In this document: positions 1 through 7,333 of the stretch, in pieces
Layout: each line of letters begins with the position of its first letter
Numbering within the stretch: the stretch's first letter is position 1
Source of the DNA: Actinomycetes bacterium
GTDB lineage: Bacteria > Actinomycetota > Actinomycetes > Actinomycetales > Cellulomonadaceae
Length of the DNA stretch: 37,544 nucleotides
Reading direction: 5' to 3'
NCBI GenBank assembly: GCA_023461115.1
Contig: JAEWOA010000029.1
Location: 1 to 37,544 of the forward strand
Position numbers and translations under genes: made by a program
The notes under the pieces: model-generated
What the model was told of the DNA's origin: nothing
Databases searched by the model: none
What the model saw: the letters and a program-made list of their open reading frames with translations, nothing else

Positions 1-1336
1 CGCCTGGGCCCACCGCGGGGACCGGGCTGGCCGAAGGCGTCGTGGGCGCGCCACCCGCCGGGGACGCGTCGGCGGGCGCGTGGGCGGGCGCGTCGGTGGG
101 CGCGTCGGTGGGCGCGTCGGTGGGCACAGCGGGCGTCGGCTCGACCCCGGCGACGATCTCGAGCGAGTAGTCCTCGACCTCGCCGGAGTCGGCCATGCCG
201 GCCGCCGGGATGGGAGCGCCGCCGTAGGCCAGGCGCAGTCGCGCCCACGTGGCTCCGGGCGCCAGCGACGCGCCGTCGGGGACGGTCCACGTCAGCGTCT
301 GCGCGCTGGCGCCCGCGGCCGCCGGCAGCTCGACGGTCGCGAGCTCGTCGTCGTCGAACGCTCCGTCCGCGTCGAAGTCGACCCACCCCGACAGCCGGGC
401 CACGCCTGTGCCCTTGGTGACCGGGACGCTCACCGAGTACACGCGGTCGGTCGTCGCCAGGTCGGCGAACGCGACGTCCGCGTCGTTCTCGTCGTCGGTG
501 TTCCGGCCCGCGACCGCCACCGCGTTCTCGGGGTCGCACCGGGTGGCCGTGGCTCCGAGCGTGAGGCCGCCGATCACGTGCGAGGCATGCCCGTACGGCT
601 CCGGCGCGCTGCCGCAGTCGTCGTCGACGCTCACGTAGAACGCAGAGGTCAGGGGGTTGTCGAACCTCGGCTGGGTCGTCGTGTCGCCCGACTGGTGGCG
701 GTAGCGCTTGTCGATACGCAGCGTCACCGACGTCATCGTGCCCTTCAGCGTGAACCAGCCGGCGACGTTCCCGTTCCGGGCCGCGGCCTTGGGGGTGATG
801 CTGGCGCCGTCCGCCGCGACGTCGAAGAACGTCGCGGCCGTGGCGCTCAGGTCAGCGATCGAGGCCGCGCCCTCGGCGCCGACGACCGTGTACCGCAGCT
901 CGGTGTTGGTGTTCCGCCCGGCGCCGTTCGCCCAGGTCGTCTGCATCTTGGACTGCCGCAGCACCGGATCGGTCACCGGGCGCGAGAAGTCGATCCGCAC
1001 GGTGCCGATCTCGTGGAAGACGTCCATGGTCGTCGCGTCGCTGACCAGGTCGAGCTCGAACGCGGGCTGTGTGGCCAACGGCCGCGGCGCGGCCCCGACG
1101 AACGGGTACTGCGCGAGTGCCGTCGGGTGTGTGAAGCCCCCGCCGACGCCGTCGGTGAACGTGAACGTCTCGGCGAGGCCGGACGGGAACACGCTGGATG
1201 CGGAGTGCCCGCCGATGGCGAAGCCGCCACCGGCCTCGGCGGCATGGGCAGGCTTGGCCGAGACCACGAGGGACGCGCCGAGCGCGGCCACGGCGAGTGC
1301 GGCGCCGGCGAGGCGCGCGGAACGGGTGCAAGACAT
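1..1336 (-). CDS. GEVED-domain surface protein, 3' part missing (runs off window)
   Basis: An exported protein; 445 codons are visible and the C-terminus lies beyond the left edge. The ATG ending at 1336 has AAGGA seven bases upstream. Residues 1-35 form a signal peptide (positive start, Ala/Leu/Val core, AKPAHA cleavage region). The rest of the visible part matches the neighbouring protein at 1502-3694 domain for domain: a beta-rich N-terminal domain opening with GGGF and SASSVFPSGL, then a GEVED domain ending in SGEVEDY near residue 385. The GEVED domain holds a 12-residue EF-hand/dockerin-type loop at 320-331 (D-x-D-x-D-G, then D and E). After it comes a PTDA-repeat linker, as in proteins whose stalk continues to a wall anchor. 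Presence of a sorting signal cannot be seen here. Adhesin or matrix protein is inferred; the signal peptide and paralogy are directly visible. Confidence 0.85.
   Translation of the reverse strand, partial: MSCTRSARLAGAALAVAALGASLVVSAKPAHAAEAGGGFAIGGHSASSVFPSGLAETFTFTDGVGGGFTHPTALAQYPFVGAAPRPLATQPAFELDLVSDATTMDVFHEIGTVRIDFSRPVTDPVLRQSKMQTTWANGAGRNTNTELRYTVVGAEGAASIADLSATAATFFDVAADGASITPKAAARNGNVAGWFTLKGTMTSVTLRIDKRYRHQSGDTTTQPRFDNPLTSAFYVSVDDDCGSAPEPYGHASHVIGGLTLGATATRCDPENAVAVAGRNTDDENDADVAFADLATTDRVYSVSVPVTKGTGVARLSGWVDFDADGAFDDDELATVELPAAAGASAQTLTWTVPDGASLAPGATWARLRLAYGGAPIPAAGMADSGEVEDYSLEIVAGVEPTPAVPTDAPTDAPTDAPAHAPADASPAGGAPTTPSASPVPAVGPG
66..125. repeat. 12-bp tandem repeat coding for a PTDA linker
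   Basis: There are five 12-base units. Three are exact copies of GCGTCGGTGGGC (90-101, 102-113, 114-125) and two are degenerate (66-77, 78-89). On the minus strand they encode Pro-Thr-Asp-Ala type repeats, a flexible linker after the GEVED domain. Copy number could vary between strains. Confidence 0.85.
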
Positions 1337-1434
1337 GACAGGTCCTTGTCGGAAGGGGAATGGCGCGAGTGCTCCACAGGTCCTGTGGGGCCACGGGGCG
1401 CCAAATCGCCCATTCCAGACGTGTCGCTCGTCAC

Positions 1435-1472
1435 GGCGCCGTCACGGCCAGTGGCATGGCCGTGACGGCGCC
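1435..1472 (-). terminator. Perfect 16-bp hairpin, transcription terminator
   Basis: Arms 1435-1450 and 1457-1472 are exact reverse complements around a six-base loop (GTGGCA). It lies just past the stop codon of the minus-strand gene at 1502-3694 and has no strong T-run, as is common in high-GC actinobacteria. It separates that gene from its downstream paralogue. Confidence 0.85.
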
Positions 1473-1501
1473 CTTCCCGACCCGTTGCGGTCGGCGGTGG
1501 T

Positions 1502-3694
1502 TCAGGCCCGGCGGTTCCGGCGGCGGACCCCGACCAGCACCATCACGCCGGCCACGACGAGAACGAGCGCGCCCGCTGCGAGCACGAGGTCGTCGCTCCC
1601 GGTGAACGCCAGCCCACCCGCGCCTGGGCCCGGGTCCGACTTGACCTGGTGGTCGACGACCTCCGTGCTGGTCGAGCACGCGGCATCCGTGGCCCCTGGC
1701 GCGCAGTTCGAGCCCGACGTGGACGCGTCCGCCACGACCGTGTTGATCAGCCGACGGTCGCCGCGGTCCGGGTCGTCGACCACGACCGTGTAGCGCAGCG
1801 TCGCCGTCGCGTGCGGCGCGAGGTCGAACAACCAGTCGAGCTGCCCGTCGCCGAGCTGGACCACGCCCGTGCTCGGGTCGAGCGAGCCGGCGTCGAGCGT
1901 CGCGTCGTCGAGGACTGCGCTGAGGTCGTCGTGCAGGAGAGCGGCGCTGTACTCGACGTCCGTCGGGTTCGTGACCGTGATGACGTAGCCGACTCGGTCG
2001 CCTGAAGACGCCTCGGCCGAGTCCACCGTCTTGGTGATGCGCAACGCCGGGGTCTGCCCCGTCGTCGAGGACTCGTTGTCGTCCGGGTTCGGGTCGACGA
2101 GCTCGGTGCCCGGCGGAAGGTCGCCGCGCGCCACGTTGGTGAACGCGTTCGTTCCCGGCTGGTCCGTGAGCGTGCCGGTGATCGTGTAGGTCGCCGAGCC
2201 GCCGATCGCCAGGTCCGACCGAGCCGAGATCGCGTTGCCGGTTCCGGCCGCGTCGACGCACGCCGAGCCCGGGCTCGCGACACAGGTCCACGAGACGTCC
2301 GTGAACGCCGCCGGCACGGCGTCGGTCATCACGGCGCCCTCGACGCGAGCGTCCGTGGGCGGGGTGCCGGCGGCGTCGCCGTTGGAGACGACGACCGTCC
2401 AGGTCACGTCGTCGCCGACCTGTGCCGAAGCCGGTCCGGTCTTCATCACCGAGATGTCGGCCGTGGTCGCGTCGATCTCGAGGCGGTAGTCCTCGACCTC
2501 ACCAGAGTCCGCCATGCCGGACGGCCCAACGGGCGCGTCGCCCGCGACCACCCGCAGGCGCGCCCAGGTGGGACCCGCCTTGACGTCCGCCGGGACGGTC
2601 CACGTCAGGTGCACGACGCTCGCCCCCTGCGCGCTCGTCGTGCCCGTCGCCTCCTCGCCCGAGTCGAACGTGTGGTTGCCGTTGAAGTCGATCCAGCCGG
2701 AGACGCTCGCGGGCCCATCGAGAGGGTTGGCCACCGGCACGTCCAGCTCGACCGTCTTGCCACGCCGGCCGGTGCCGATCGTGGGCCAGGCTCCGATCGC
2801 GTCGGCCACGTCCGCGGCGTTGACGCCGGCGGTCGTCGAGAGCCCGTTGACGTTCGCGGGCGCGGGCTTGCCGCCCAGGTACAGGCCACCCATCACGTGG
2901 GAGGCATCGCCGTAGCTGGCGGGCGCCGAGCCGAAGTCCTCGTCGACGCTGACCGCCATCGGCATCGAGGCGTCGTAGTAGGTCGCCGGGCCCGCGTCGC
3001 CGGTCGTGGAGATTCGGTTGCGCTTGTCCAGGTGCAGCGTCACGGACGAGAACGTGCCCGTCAGCTCGACCGTCGAGGTCATCGACGAGTGCGAGTTGGG
3101 GTCGCGGCTCACGACACTGCGCACCGGCGTGGCCACGAGGCCGTCCGGAGAGACGTCGTAGTACCCGGCGAACGCCGTCCCCAGCGGAGTGATGCGCGCG
3201 TTGCCGCTCGTGACCGTGAACCGCATCTCCGCCGAGGTCCACACCTTGCCGCCGGGGCCGTCCGTGGCGGACTCGAACTTGGGGCGCACCAGGTTCAGGC
3301 GCGGGTTCGTGACCGGGCGCGAGAACGAGACGGTCACGTCGCCCATGTCGAACCACTGGTCGAGGACGTGCGCCGGCGGGACGAACAGAGGCTCGACGCC
3401 CGCTCGGTTGCCGGTCGGCCCGAACGCGTTGCCGATGTCGGGGTTGGCCTTCAGGCTCGTCAGCCCGCCGTCCGCGCCAGGCGTGAAGCTGAACCGCGCG
3501 CCCAGTCCCGAGGGGAACGTCGTCGACGCGCTGGACCCGGTGACCGTGAAGCCACCGCCGACCTGTCCGGCTGTGGCCGCGGGCGCCGAGACGAGCGCGA
3601 GCGCGCCGACGACCGCGAGCGCCGCGATCGTCGACGCCGCGAGGAACGCACGCTCGCGTCGTGCCGTCCGGCGCTGGGTGAGGTGGTACCGCAT
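1502..3694 (-). CDS. LAFTG-anchored GEVED/DUF11 surface protein (730 aa)
   Basis: A cell-wall-anchored surface protein. Translation starts at the ATG ending at 3694, with GGAGG five bases upstream. A signal peptide covers roughly residues 1-42. The N-terminal beta-rich domain (about 43-300) is shared with the paralogue at 1-1336. A GEVED domain follows (about 300-402, ending SGEVEDY) and contains an EF-hand-spaced loop D336-F-N-G-N-...-D-...-E347 that should bind calcium. Two DUF11-type conserved repeats follow (about 412-525 and 527-675; start motifs ISVMKTG and LRITKTV). The tail has a sortase signal LAFTG (695-699), a hydrophobic span and RRRNRR. The LAxTG form suits class E housekeeping sortases of actinobacteria. 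No sortase is encoded nearby. The hairpin just downstream suggests a monocistronic unit. Ligand unknown; an adhesive or matrix role is inference. Confidence 0.9.
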   Translation of the reverse strand: MRYHLTQRRTARRERAFLAASTIAALAVVGALALVSAPAATAGQVGGGFTVTGSSASTTFPSGLGARFSFTPGADGGLTSLKANPDIGNAFGPTGNRAGVEPLFVPPAHVLDQWFDMGDVTVSFSRPVTNPRLNLVRPKFESATDGPGGKVWTSAEMRFTVTSGNARITPLGTAFAGYYDVSPDGLVATPVRSVVSRDPNSHSSMTSTVELTGTFSSVTLHLDKRNRISTTGDAGPATYYDASMPMAVSVDEDFGSAPASYGDASHVMGGLYLGGKPAPANVNGLSTTAGVNAADVADAIGAWPTIGTGRRGKTVELDVPVANPLDGPASVSGWIDFNGNHTFDSGEEATGTTSAQGASVVHLTWTVPADVKAGPTWARLRVVAGDAPVGPSGMADSGEVEDYRLEIDATTADISVMKTGPASAQVGDDVTWTVVVSNGDAAGTPPTDARVEGAVMTDAVPAAFTDVSWTCVASPGSACVDAAGTGNAISARSDLAIGGSATYTITGTLTDQPGTNAFTNVARGDLPPGTELVDPNPDDNESSTTGQTPALRITKTVDSAEASSGDRVGYVITVTNPTDVEYSAALLHDDLSAVLDDATLDAGSLDPSTGVVQLGDGQLDWLFDLAPHATATLRYTVVVDDPDRGDRRLINTVVADASTSGSNCAPGATDAACSTSTEVVDHQVKSDPGPGAGGLAFTGSDDLVLAAGALVLVVAGVMVLVGVRRRNRRA

Positions 3695-3748
3695 GGGGCC
3701 TCCATCGGGGTGGCGCGGGCTGGTTCGGGCCAGCGGGGCGCCGTCGTG

Positions 3749-3774
3749 GGATCGCGGTGGGACACCGCCGATCC
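3749..3774 (-). terminator. Possible hairpin terminator of the 94-aa gene
   Basis: GGATCGCGGTG (3749-3759) pairs with CACCGCCGATCC (3763-3774) with one bulged base and a three-base loop. It lies between the minus-strand genes at 3836 and 3694 and could end transcription of the small upstream gene. Modest support. Confidence 0.4.
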
Positions 3775-3835
3775 GGGTTGTGGGACGGCGCTGGAGAATC
3801 GGTGCCAGCCCGTGGCCCGAGGAGTGGAGCGCCGG

Positions 3836-4120
3836 CTACCGCGGGTCGGTGACCTCGTAGGCGCGCAGCAGGTCGTCCACCGTCACGTCCTCGTGGAAGT
3901 CGGCGGCCGCGATCATCGCCTCGACCTGGCCCGCGCGGAACTCGACCTGCGCCGCGGTGTCGCCGATCACCCACAGCACGCCGCCGGCCACGTGGATGCC
4001 CGCGCGGAGTTGGCGTTGGGCCTCGAGCGCGCGCCGGATCAGCTCGGTGAGCTCGGCGTCGAGCGCGTGGGTCGTCTCGCTGACGGCCGCGAGGTACCGC
4101 GACGAGGCAGAGCAGGGCAT
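3836..4120 (-). CDS. Hypothetical 94-aa protein
   Basis: I do not recognise this family. The ATG ending at 4120 is preferred over an in-frame ATG 50 codons further upstream because CGGAGA sits six bases before it and the upstream extension is an Arg/Pro-rich readthrough. The protein appears cytoplasmic and largely helical: an acidic Ala/Leu/Glu segment (about 13-40), a short hydrophobic stretch (HVAGGVLWVIGD, about 43-54) and an acidic C-terminal helix ending AYEVTDPR. No signal peptide or clear membrane helix. It is transcribed away from the HTH/DUF262-like gene at 4395, with a 274-base shared upstream region, so co-regulation is possible. Codon use is GC-rich at third positions, like the neighbours, which supports a real gene. 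Confidence 0.6.
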   Translation of the reverse strand: MPCSASSRYLAAVSETTHALDAELTELIRRALEAQRQLRAGIHVAGGVLWVIGDTAAQVEFRAGQVEAMIAAADFHEDVTVDDLLRAYEVTDPR

Positions 4121-4306
4121 GGCGAGTCTCCGATGTGGGCGGCGCCTCAGGCGCTGAGGGTGCGGGGTGTGGCCAGGCCTGCGTTGGCGGCGCCGCAAAA
4201 CTAGGAGCGGCCCGGCTGGCCGCACTGGGACCGACGGCCTAGGCGTATCGGAGAAACCGGGGAAGGGCACTCACCCGGCCGCGCAGGCGCTCTCTTGGGG
4301 AACCGC

Positions 4307-4330
4307 TTCCTCACCCCATTTCCTCACCCC
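4307..4330. repeat. Two direct copies of TTCCTCACCCC
   Basis: Identical 11-base copies occur at 4307-4317 and 4320-4330, offset by 13 bases, in the divergent region between the 94-aa gene and the HTH gene starting at 4395. They are 65 bases upstream of that start and could be activator half-sites. The same region has a GCGGCC/GGCCGC hairpin at 4207-4223. Function is inferred only from position. Confidence 0.4.
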
Positions 4331-4394
4331 GTGCCCACATGCCTCGCGGCCCAGGCCACCGCCGAAGCCGCCCTCGCGACCAGGGAGGAGACCC

Positions 4395-5231
4395 GTGACG
4401 ACGAACTGGACGCTGCCCGACACGTTCCGACAGGCTGCTGCGGCGAGCTGGCAGCCTTGGGGACTCCGGCCGCTCAGCCCCCGGCAGCTCGACATCGTGA
4501 GGATGATCTCGCGCGGGCACACCATCGACGCCGTGGCGGGCGCGCTGTACGTCTCCCGCGAGACCGTGGCGCGCGATCTCCGCATCGCCGAGCAGGTCAC
4601 GGGCGCCCGCGGCCGCGCCCACCTGGTCGCGATCCTCCTCAGCTGCGGCGCGATCGCCGACTGCGCTACCCCGGGCGAACCGCGTGGTGACCATCGAGCG
4701 GGCGCGCGCCAGACCCGCGCCCGAGCCGCGACCAGGTCACTCCAGTCCACCGCGCCGCTCGAGCACGTGCCCTTGCGGCTACGTGTTCGCCAGCTCGACT
4801 GGTTCCGCCGGCTCCGGCACGACGGCAGGCTCGAGCTGGCGCCTCCGTATCGTCCTGGCACGGCGTGGAGCACCGACCAGCAGCGCATCTTCCTGCGGGC
4901 GATCCTCCATGGCGTCCCGGCGGCGGTCGTCGTCAATCGGCGCGCGAAGCAGGCGTCGTACGTCGTCGTCGACGGCGGGCCGTGCCTCGAGGCGATGCTC
5001 ACGTGGGGCGACGACGAACTCGACCTACCCGCGTCGTGGTTCGAGCCCGGATGGATCGTCCGCACCCATCAGACTCCCGACGGGCCGTACTGCTCCCGTG
5101 CGGAACTGAGCGCGCTGGGGTCGCGCACGGTGTCGGCTCGATCCATCGTCTGCGTGACGGAGTACCAGGTCGCGACGCTGGCTGACGAGGCGCGGCTGTT
5201 CGCCCACCTCAACCGCGGGCGTCCGGCGTAG
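4395..5231 (+). CDS. LuxR-type HTH fused to DUF262/ParB-like domain (278 aa)
   Basis: The GTG at 4395 follows GGGAGGAG at ideal spacing. Residues 27-82 (LSPRQLDIVRMISRGHTIDA, then VSRETVARDLRIAEQVTGAR) match a LuxR/GerE-type helix-turn-helix. A linker with many Arg/Ala follows. Residues about 136-275 resemble the N-terminal domain of DUF262/GmrSD-type proteins: PPYRPGTAW, a QQ-IFLRAILHGVP helix, VVVN strand, YVVVDG strand-turn, and a closing RLFAHLNRG. In DUF262 the YVVVDG position normally continues as DGQQR, the nucleotide-hydrolysis/nuclease signature. Here it reads DGGPC, so the catalytic residues look lost. The protein stops right after the N-R-G element, without the usual C-terminal half. 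It may be a DNA-binding sensor or regulator instead of an enzyme. The DUF262 assignment is by motif reading and is moderate; the HTH is stronger. Confidence 0.72.
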   Translation: MTTNWTLPDTFRQAAAASWQPWGLRPLSPRQLDIVRMISRGHTIDAVAGALYVSRETVARDLRIAEQVTGARGRAHLVAILLSCGAIADCATPGEPRGDHRAGARQTRARAATRSLQSTAPLEHVPLRLRVRQLDWFRRLRHDGRLELAPPYRPGTAWSTDQQRIFLRAILHGVPAAVVVNRRAKQASYVVVDGGPCLEAMLTWGDDELDLPASWFEPGWIVRTHQTPDGPYCSRAELSALGSRTVSARSIVCVTEYQVATLADEARLFAHLNRGRPA

Positions 5232-5306
5232 GCGCGGCCCGCGCACCCGTCGAGCGTCGAGCAGGCCGCCGGATCGCTTTCCCGCGGCGCGGCCCACCGG
5301 CCCGAC

Positions 5307-5816
5307 ATGGATGATCGCTTCGCGCAGACGAGTGCCCGATGGTCGTCGTGGCCCGAGCCGCCACACCAGTGCGACACCTTCGACCGAGCGCCCGAGCGCT
5401 GCCCACACCCGTGCTCGCGCCATCACGTCCTCTGTGCGCGGTGCGGGCGCCGCCAGGACTACTGCGCGAACGACGACGGCCTGGACCTGGTCGAGTGCGT
5501 GCGATCCGCCCTGCCCCTCGAGCCCGGGATGGCGTGCAGACGCGAGCATGCGGACCGCCCGGGGGTGCTGGCCACGCACACCAACCGGCTGACGGGGACC
5601 GTCGTCAACATCATCGACGTGCAACTGGCCGGCCACGCGTTCGCCGCGGAGCCGCGGCGCTGGCTCGTCGAGTGCGTCGAGCACGACTCGGTCGACGCGC
5701 TGGCCACGATCGTCGAGGCCCGCCGTGCCGCGTCCAACCCGCAGCGGTGGTGCCCGGACTGCCGTGGCCAGTCCGGGCCGAACCTCGGTGGCGCGGGGCG
5801 CTGGCCCTCGTCGTGA
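5307..5816 (+). CDS. Cysteine-rich protein, probable zinc binder (169 aa)
   Basis: Family not recognised. The ORF has the strong GC third-position bias of real genes here. It contains eleven cysteines, several in metal-site spacing: C32-x3-C36, C43-x2-C46, C53, and a C-terminal WCPDC pair (C149, C152). The first cluster (HVLCARCGRRQDYC) reads like a zinc knuckle. The middle part (about 95-145, NIIDVQLAGHAFAAEPRRW and SVDALATIVEARR) looks like a small alpha/beta fold. The ATG at 5307 has no convincing ribosome site, so the start is uncertain and translation may be coupled to the HTH/DUF262-like gene that stops 75 bases upstream. It is cytoplasmic by appearance. A functional link to that gene is inference from order and orientation. 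Confidence 0.6.
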   Translation: MDDRFAQTSARWSSWPEPPHQCDTFDRAPERCPHPCSRHHVLCARCGRRQDYCANDDGLDLVECVRSALPLEPGMACRREHADRPGVLATHTNRLTGTVVNIIDVQLAGHAFAAEPRRWLVECVEHDSVDALATIVEARRAASNPQRWCPDCRGQSGPNLGGAGRWPSS

Positions 5817-5877
5817 GCGCGCCGATAGTCCCGGCCAGCGGCACTCGACGACCTCCTAGGTTCTGCGCAGCGGCTCG

Positions 5878-5891
5878 TTGGAGCGTTCCAA
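5878..5891. promoter_or_regulatory. LacI-type operator upstream of the alpha-glucoside operon
   Basis: TTGGAGCGTTCCAA is a near-perfect palindrome centred on CG, the LacI-family operator form. Its CGTTCCAA half is identical to the two operators at 17368-17381 and 17399-17412 beside a lacI gene. It ends 35 bases before the start codon at 5927, matching the 34-base gap between operator and lacI start there. Likely represses transcription of 5927-12386. Confidence 0.65.
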
Positions 5892-5926
5892 GCGCCGCCC
5901 TCACCCCGATGACGCGAGGAGACCTC

Positions 5927-7255
5927 ATGCGCACGACCACCCGGACCACACCACGCCGGCGCTTGCGCCCGCTCGCCGTCACGATGGCGGCCGCCACGAT
6001 CCTCACGGCGCCGCTCGCCGCGTGCGCTTCTGACGACGAGCCGACAGCAGACCCCGCCGCGAGCGACGGCAAGCTCGGCGGCGCGGTGAGCGTGATGGGC
6101 ACCTGGAGTGGGGCGGAGGAGGACTCGTTCCGCGCGATGGTGGCCCCTTGGGAGGAGCAGACCGGCACGAAGGTCGAGTACACCGGCTCGCGCGACCTCC
6201 AGACCCAGCTCACCACGGGCATCGCATCGGGCAACCTGCCCGACGTCGCCGGCCTTCCCGGCCCTGGACTGATGCAGGAGTGGTACGCCCAGGGCGCGAT
6301 CAAGCCGCTCGACTTCATCGACGTGGACGCCTACCGCTCGGCCACCCCCGAGGGCTTCGCCGACCTGGGCACCGCGCCCGACGGCAAGCTGATCGGCGTC
6401 TTCAGCAAGGCCGCCGTCAAGGGCCTCGTCTACTACGACCCCAAGGAATGGACGGCCGGAGCCCCGGCGACGTGGGACGACCTGGTCTCCGACGCGGCCG
6501 GGACGAAGGCCGGCCAGAGCGCAACGTGGTGCGTCGGGCTGGAGTCCGGCGCGGCCTCAGGTTGGCCGGGCACCGACTGGCTGGAGGACATCGTCCTGCG
6601 CCAGGCGGGCCCGCAGGTCTATGACCGGTGGGTCGCGGGCGCGCAGAAGTGGACCTCCCCGGAGATCCGCGACGCCTGGGAGAAGTTCGGCGAGGTGCTC
6701 GACGACTCCTACGGCGGCAAGGACTACGTCGTGAACACGAACTTCGGCCGCGCCGCCAACCCGATGTTCGCCACTCCCCCGGGCTGCCTGCTGCACCACC
6801 AGGCCTCGTTCATCACCGACTTCTTCGCCAACGAGGCCGGCGCGACGCCGGACGACTACGCGTTCTTCCCGTTCCCGAGGCTCTCGGACGCGGTCGACGA
6901 CGCGGTGACCGGTGGCGGCGACCTGGTTGGCATGTTCAACGACACGCCGCAGGCCCGCTCGCTCATGCAGTACCTGCTCACGCCGGCAGCCCAGCAGATC
7001 TGGGTCGGGCGCGGCGGCTTCATCTCCGGCAACCGTGACGTGCCGCTGGACGCCTACCCCGACGACGCGTCGCGGGCATCGGCGGAGATCCTCCAGAACG
7101 CCAAGATCTTCCGCTTCGACGCGTCCGACCAGTTCCCCGGAGCGCTCAACGACGCGTTCTTCAAGGCCGTCGTGCAGTTCGCCCAGCACCCCGACCAGCT
7201 CGACTCGATCCTCTCCGAGCTCGACAAGGTCCAAGCGGACGCCTACGACAACTGA
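5927..7255 (+). CDS. Alpha-glucoside ABC transporter substrate-binding lipoprotein (AglE-like)
   Basis: The extracellular sugar-binding subunit of an ABC importer. The ATG at 5927 follows GAGGAG at five bases; much longer in-frame readings upstream overlap another gene and are rejected. A basic N-terminus and hydrophobic segment lead to the lipobox LAAC with Cys33 as the lipidated residue. The mature protein (total 442 aa) has the extracellular-family-1 binding protein pattern: VMGTWSGAEEDSF strand, a G-NLPDVAGLPGPG motif and PLDF. That combination, notably the LPGPG and MQEWYAQGAIKPLDF stretches, is typical of the AglE alpha-glucoside group. It is first in an operon with two permeases, a HAD phosphatase-fold mutase and a GH65 phosphorylase, which supports an alpha-linked glucobiose such as maltose, kojibiose, nigerose or trehalose as substrate. 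Confidence 0.9.
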   Translation: MRTTTRTTPRRRLRPLAVTMAAATILTAPLAACASDDEPTADPAASDGKLGGAVSVMGTWSGAEEDSFRAMVAPWEEQTGTKVEYTGSRDLQTQLTTGIASGNLPDVAGLPGPGLMQEWYAQGAIKPLDFIDVDAYRSATPEGFADLGTAPDGKLIGVFSKAAVKGLVYYDPKEWTAGAPATWDDLVSDAAGTKAGQSATWCVGLESGAASGWPGTDWLEDIVLRQAGPQVYDRWVAGAQKWTSPEIRDAWEKFGEVLDDSYGGKDYVVNTNFGRAANPMFATPPGCLLHHQASFITDFFANEAGATPDDYAFFPFPRLSDAVDDAVTGGGDLVGMFNDTPQARSLMQYLLTPAAQQIWVGRGGFISGNRDVPLDAYPDDASRASAEILQNAKIFRFDASDQFPGALNDAFFKAVVQFAQHPDQLDSILSELDKVQADAYDN

Positions 7256-7262
7256 CCGCCGC

Positions 7263-7306
7263 CGGGCACGGGAGCGCGCCACCACCTCCACGCGCTCCCG
7301 CGCCCG
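7263..7306 (+). other. Intercistronic stem-loop between binding protein and permease
   Basis: CGGGC (7263-7267) plus CGGGAGCGCG (7269-7278) pairs with CGCGCTCCCG (7291-7300) plus GCCCG (7302-7306), with a single A/C mismatch and a 12-base loop. Such hairpins after binding-protein genes stabilise the upstream mRNA or attenuate readthrough, giving more binding protein than permease (the malE-malF pattern). Role inferred from position. Confidence 0.75.
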
Positions 7307-7333
7307 ACGGCCCCAGTCACGAGAGGAACCGAA

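Noticed and set aside
66..125. Possible CRISPR array
   Set aside because: The units are 12-base contiguous copies without spacers and encode a protein linker.
852..1434. Minus frames of 153 and 180 codons inside the first surface gene
   Set aside because: They are in the wrong frame. The signal-peptide frame starting at 1336 is the real one and continues to the window edge.
4167..4394. N-terminal extension of the HTH-DUF262-like protein to an ATG at 4167
   Set aside because: The extension is Arg/Pro-rich with no domain, and the GTG at 4395 has an ideal ribosome site directly before the conserved part.
5025..5684. A 219-codon minus frame overlapping the Cys-rich gene
   Set aside because: It has no recognisable motif and crosses the end of the HTH-DUF262-like gene. 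The plus frame has better third-position bias and metal-site cysteine spacing.
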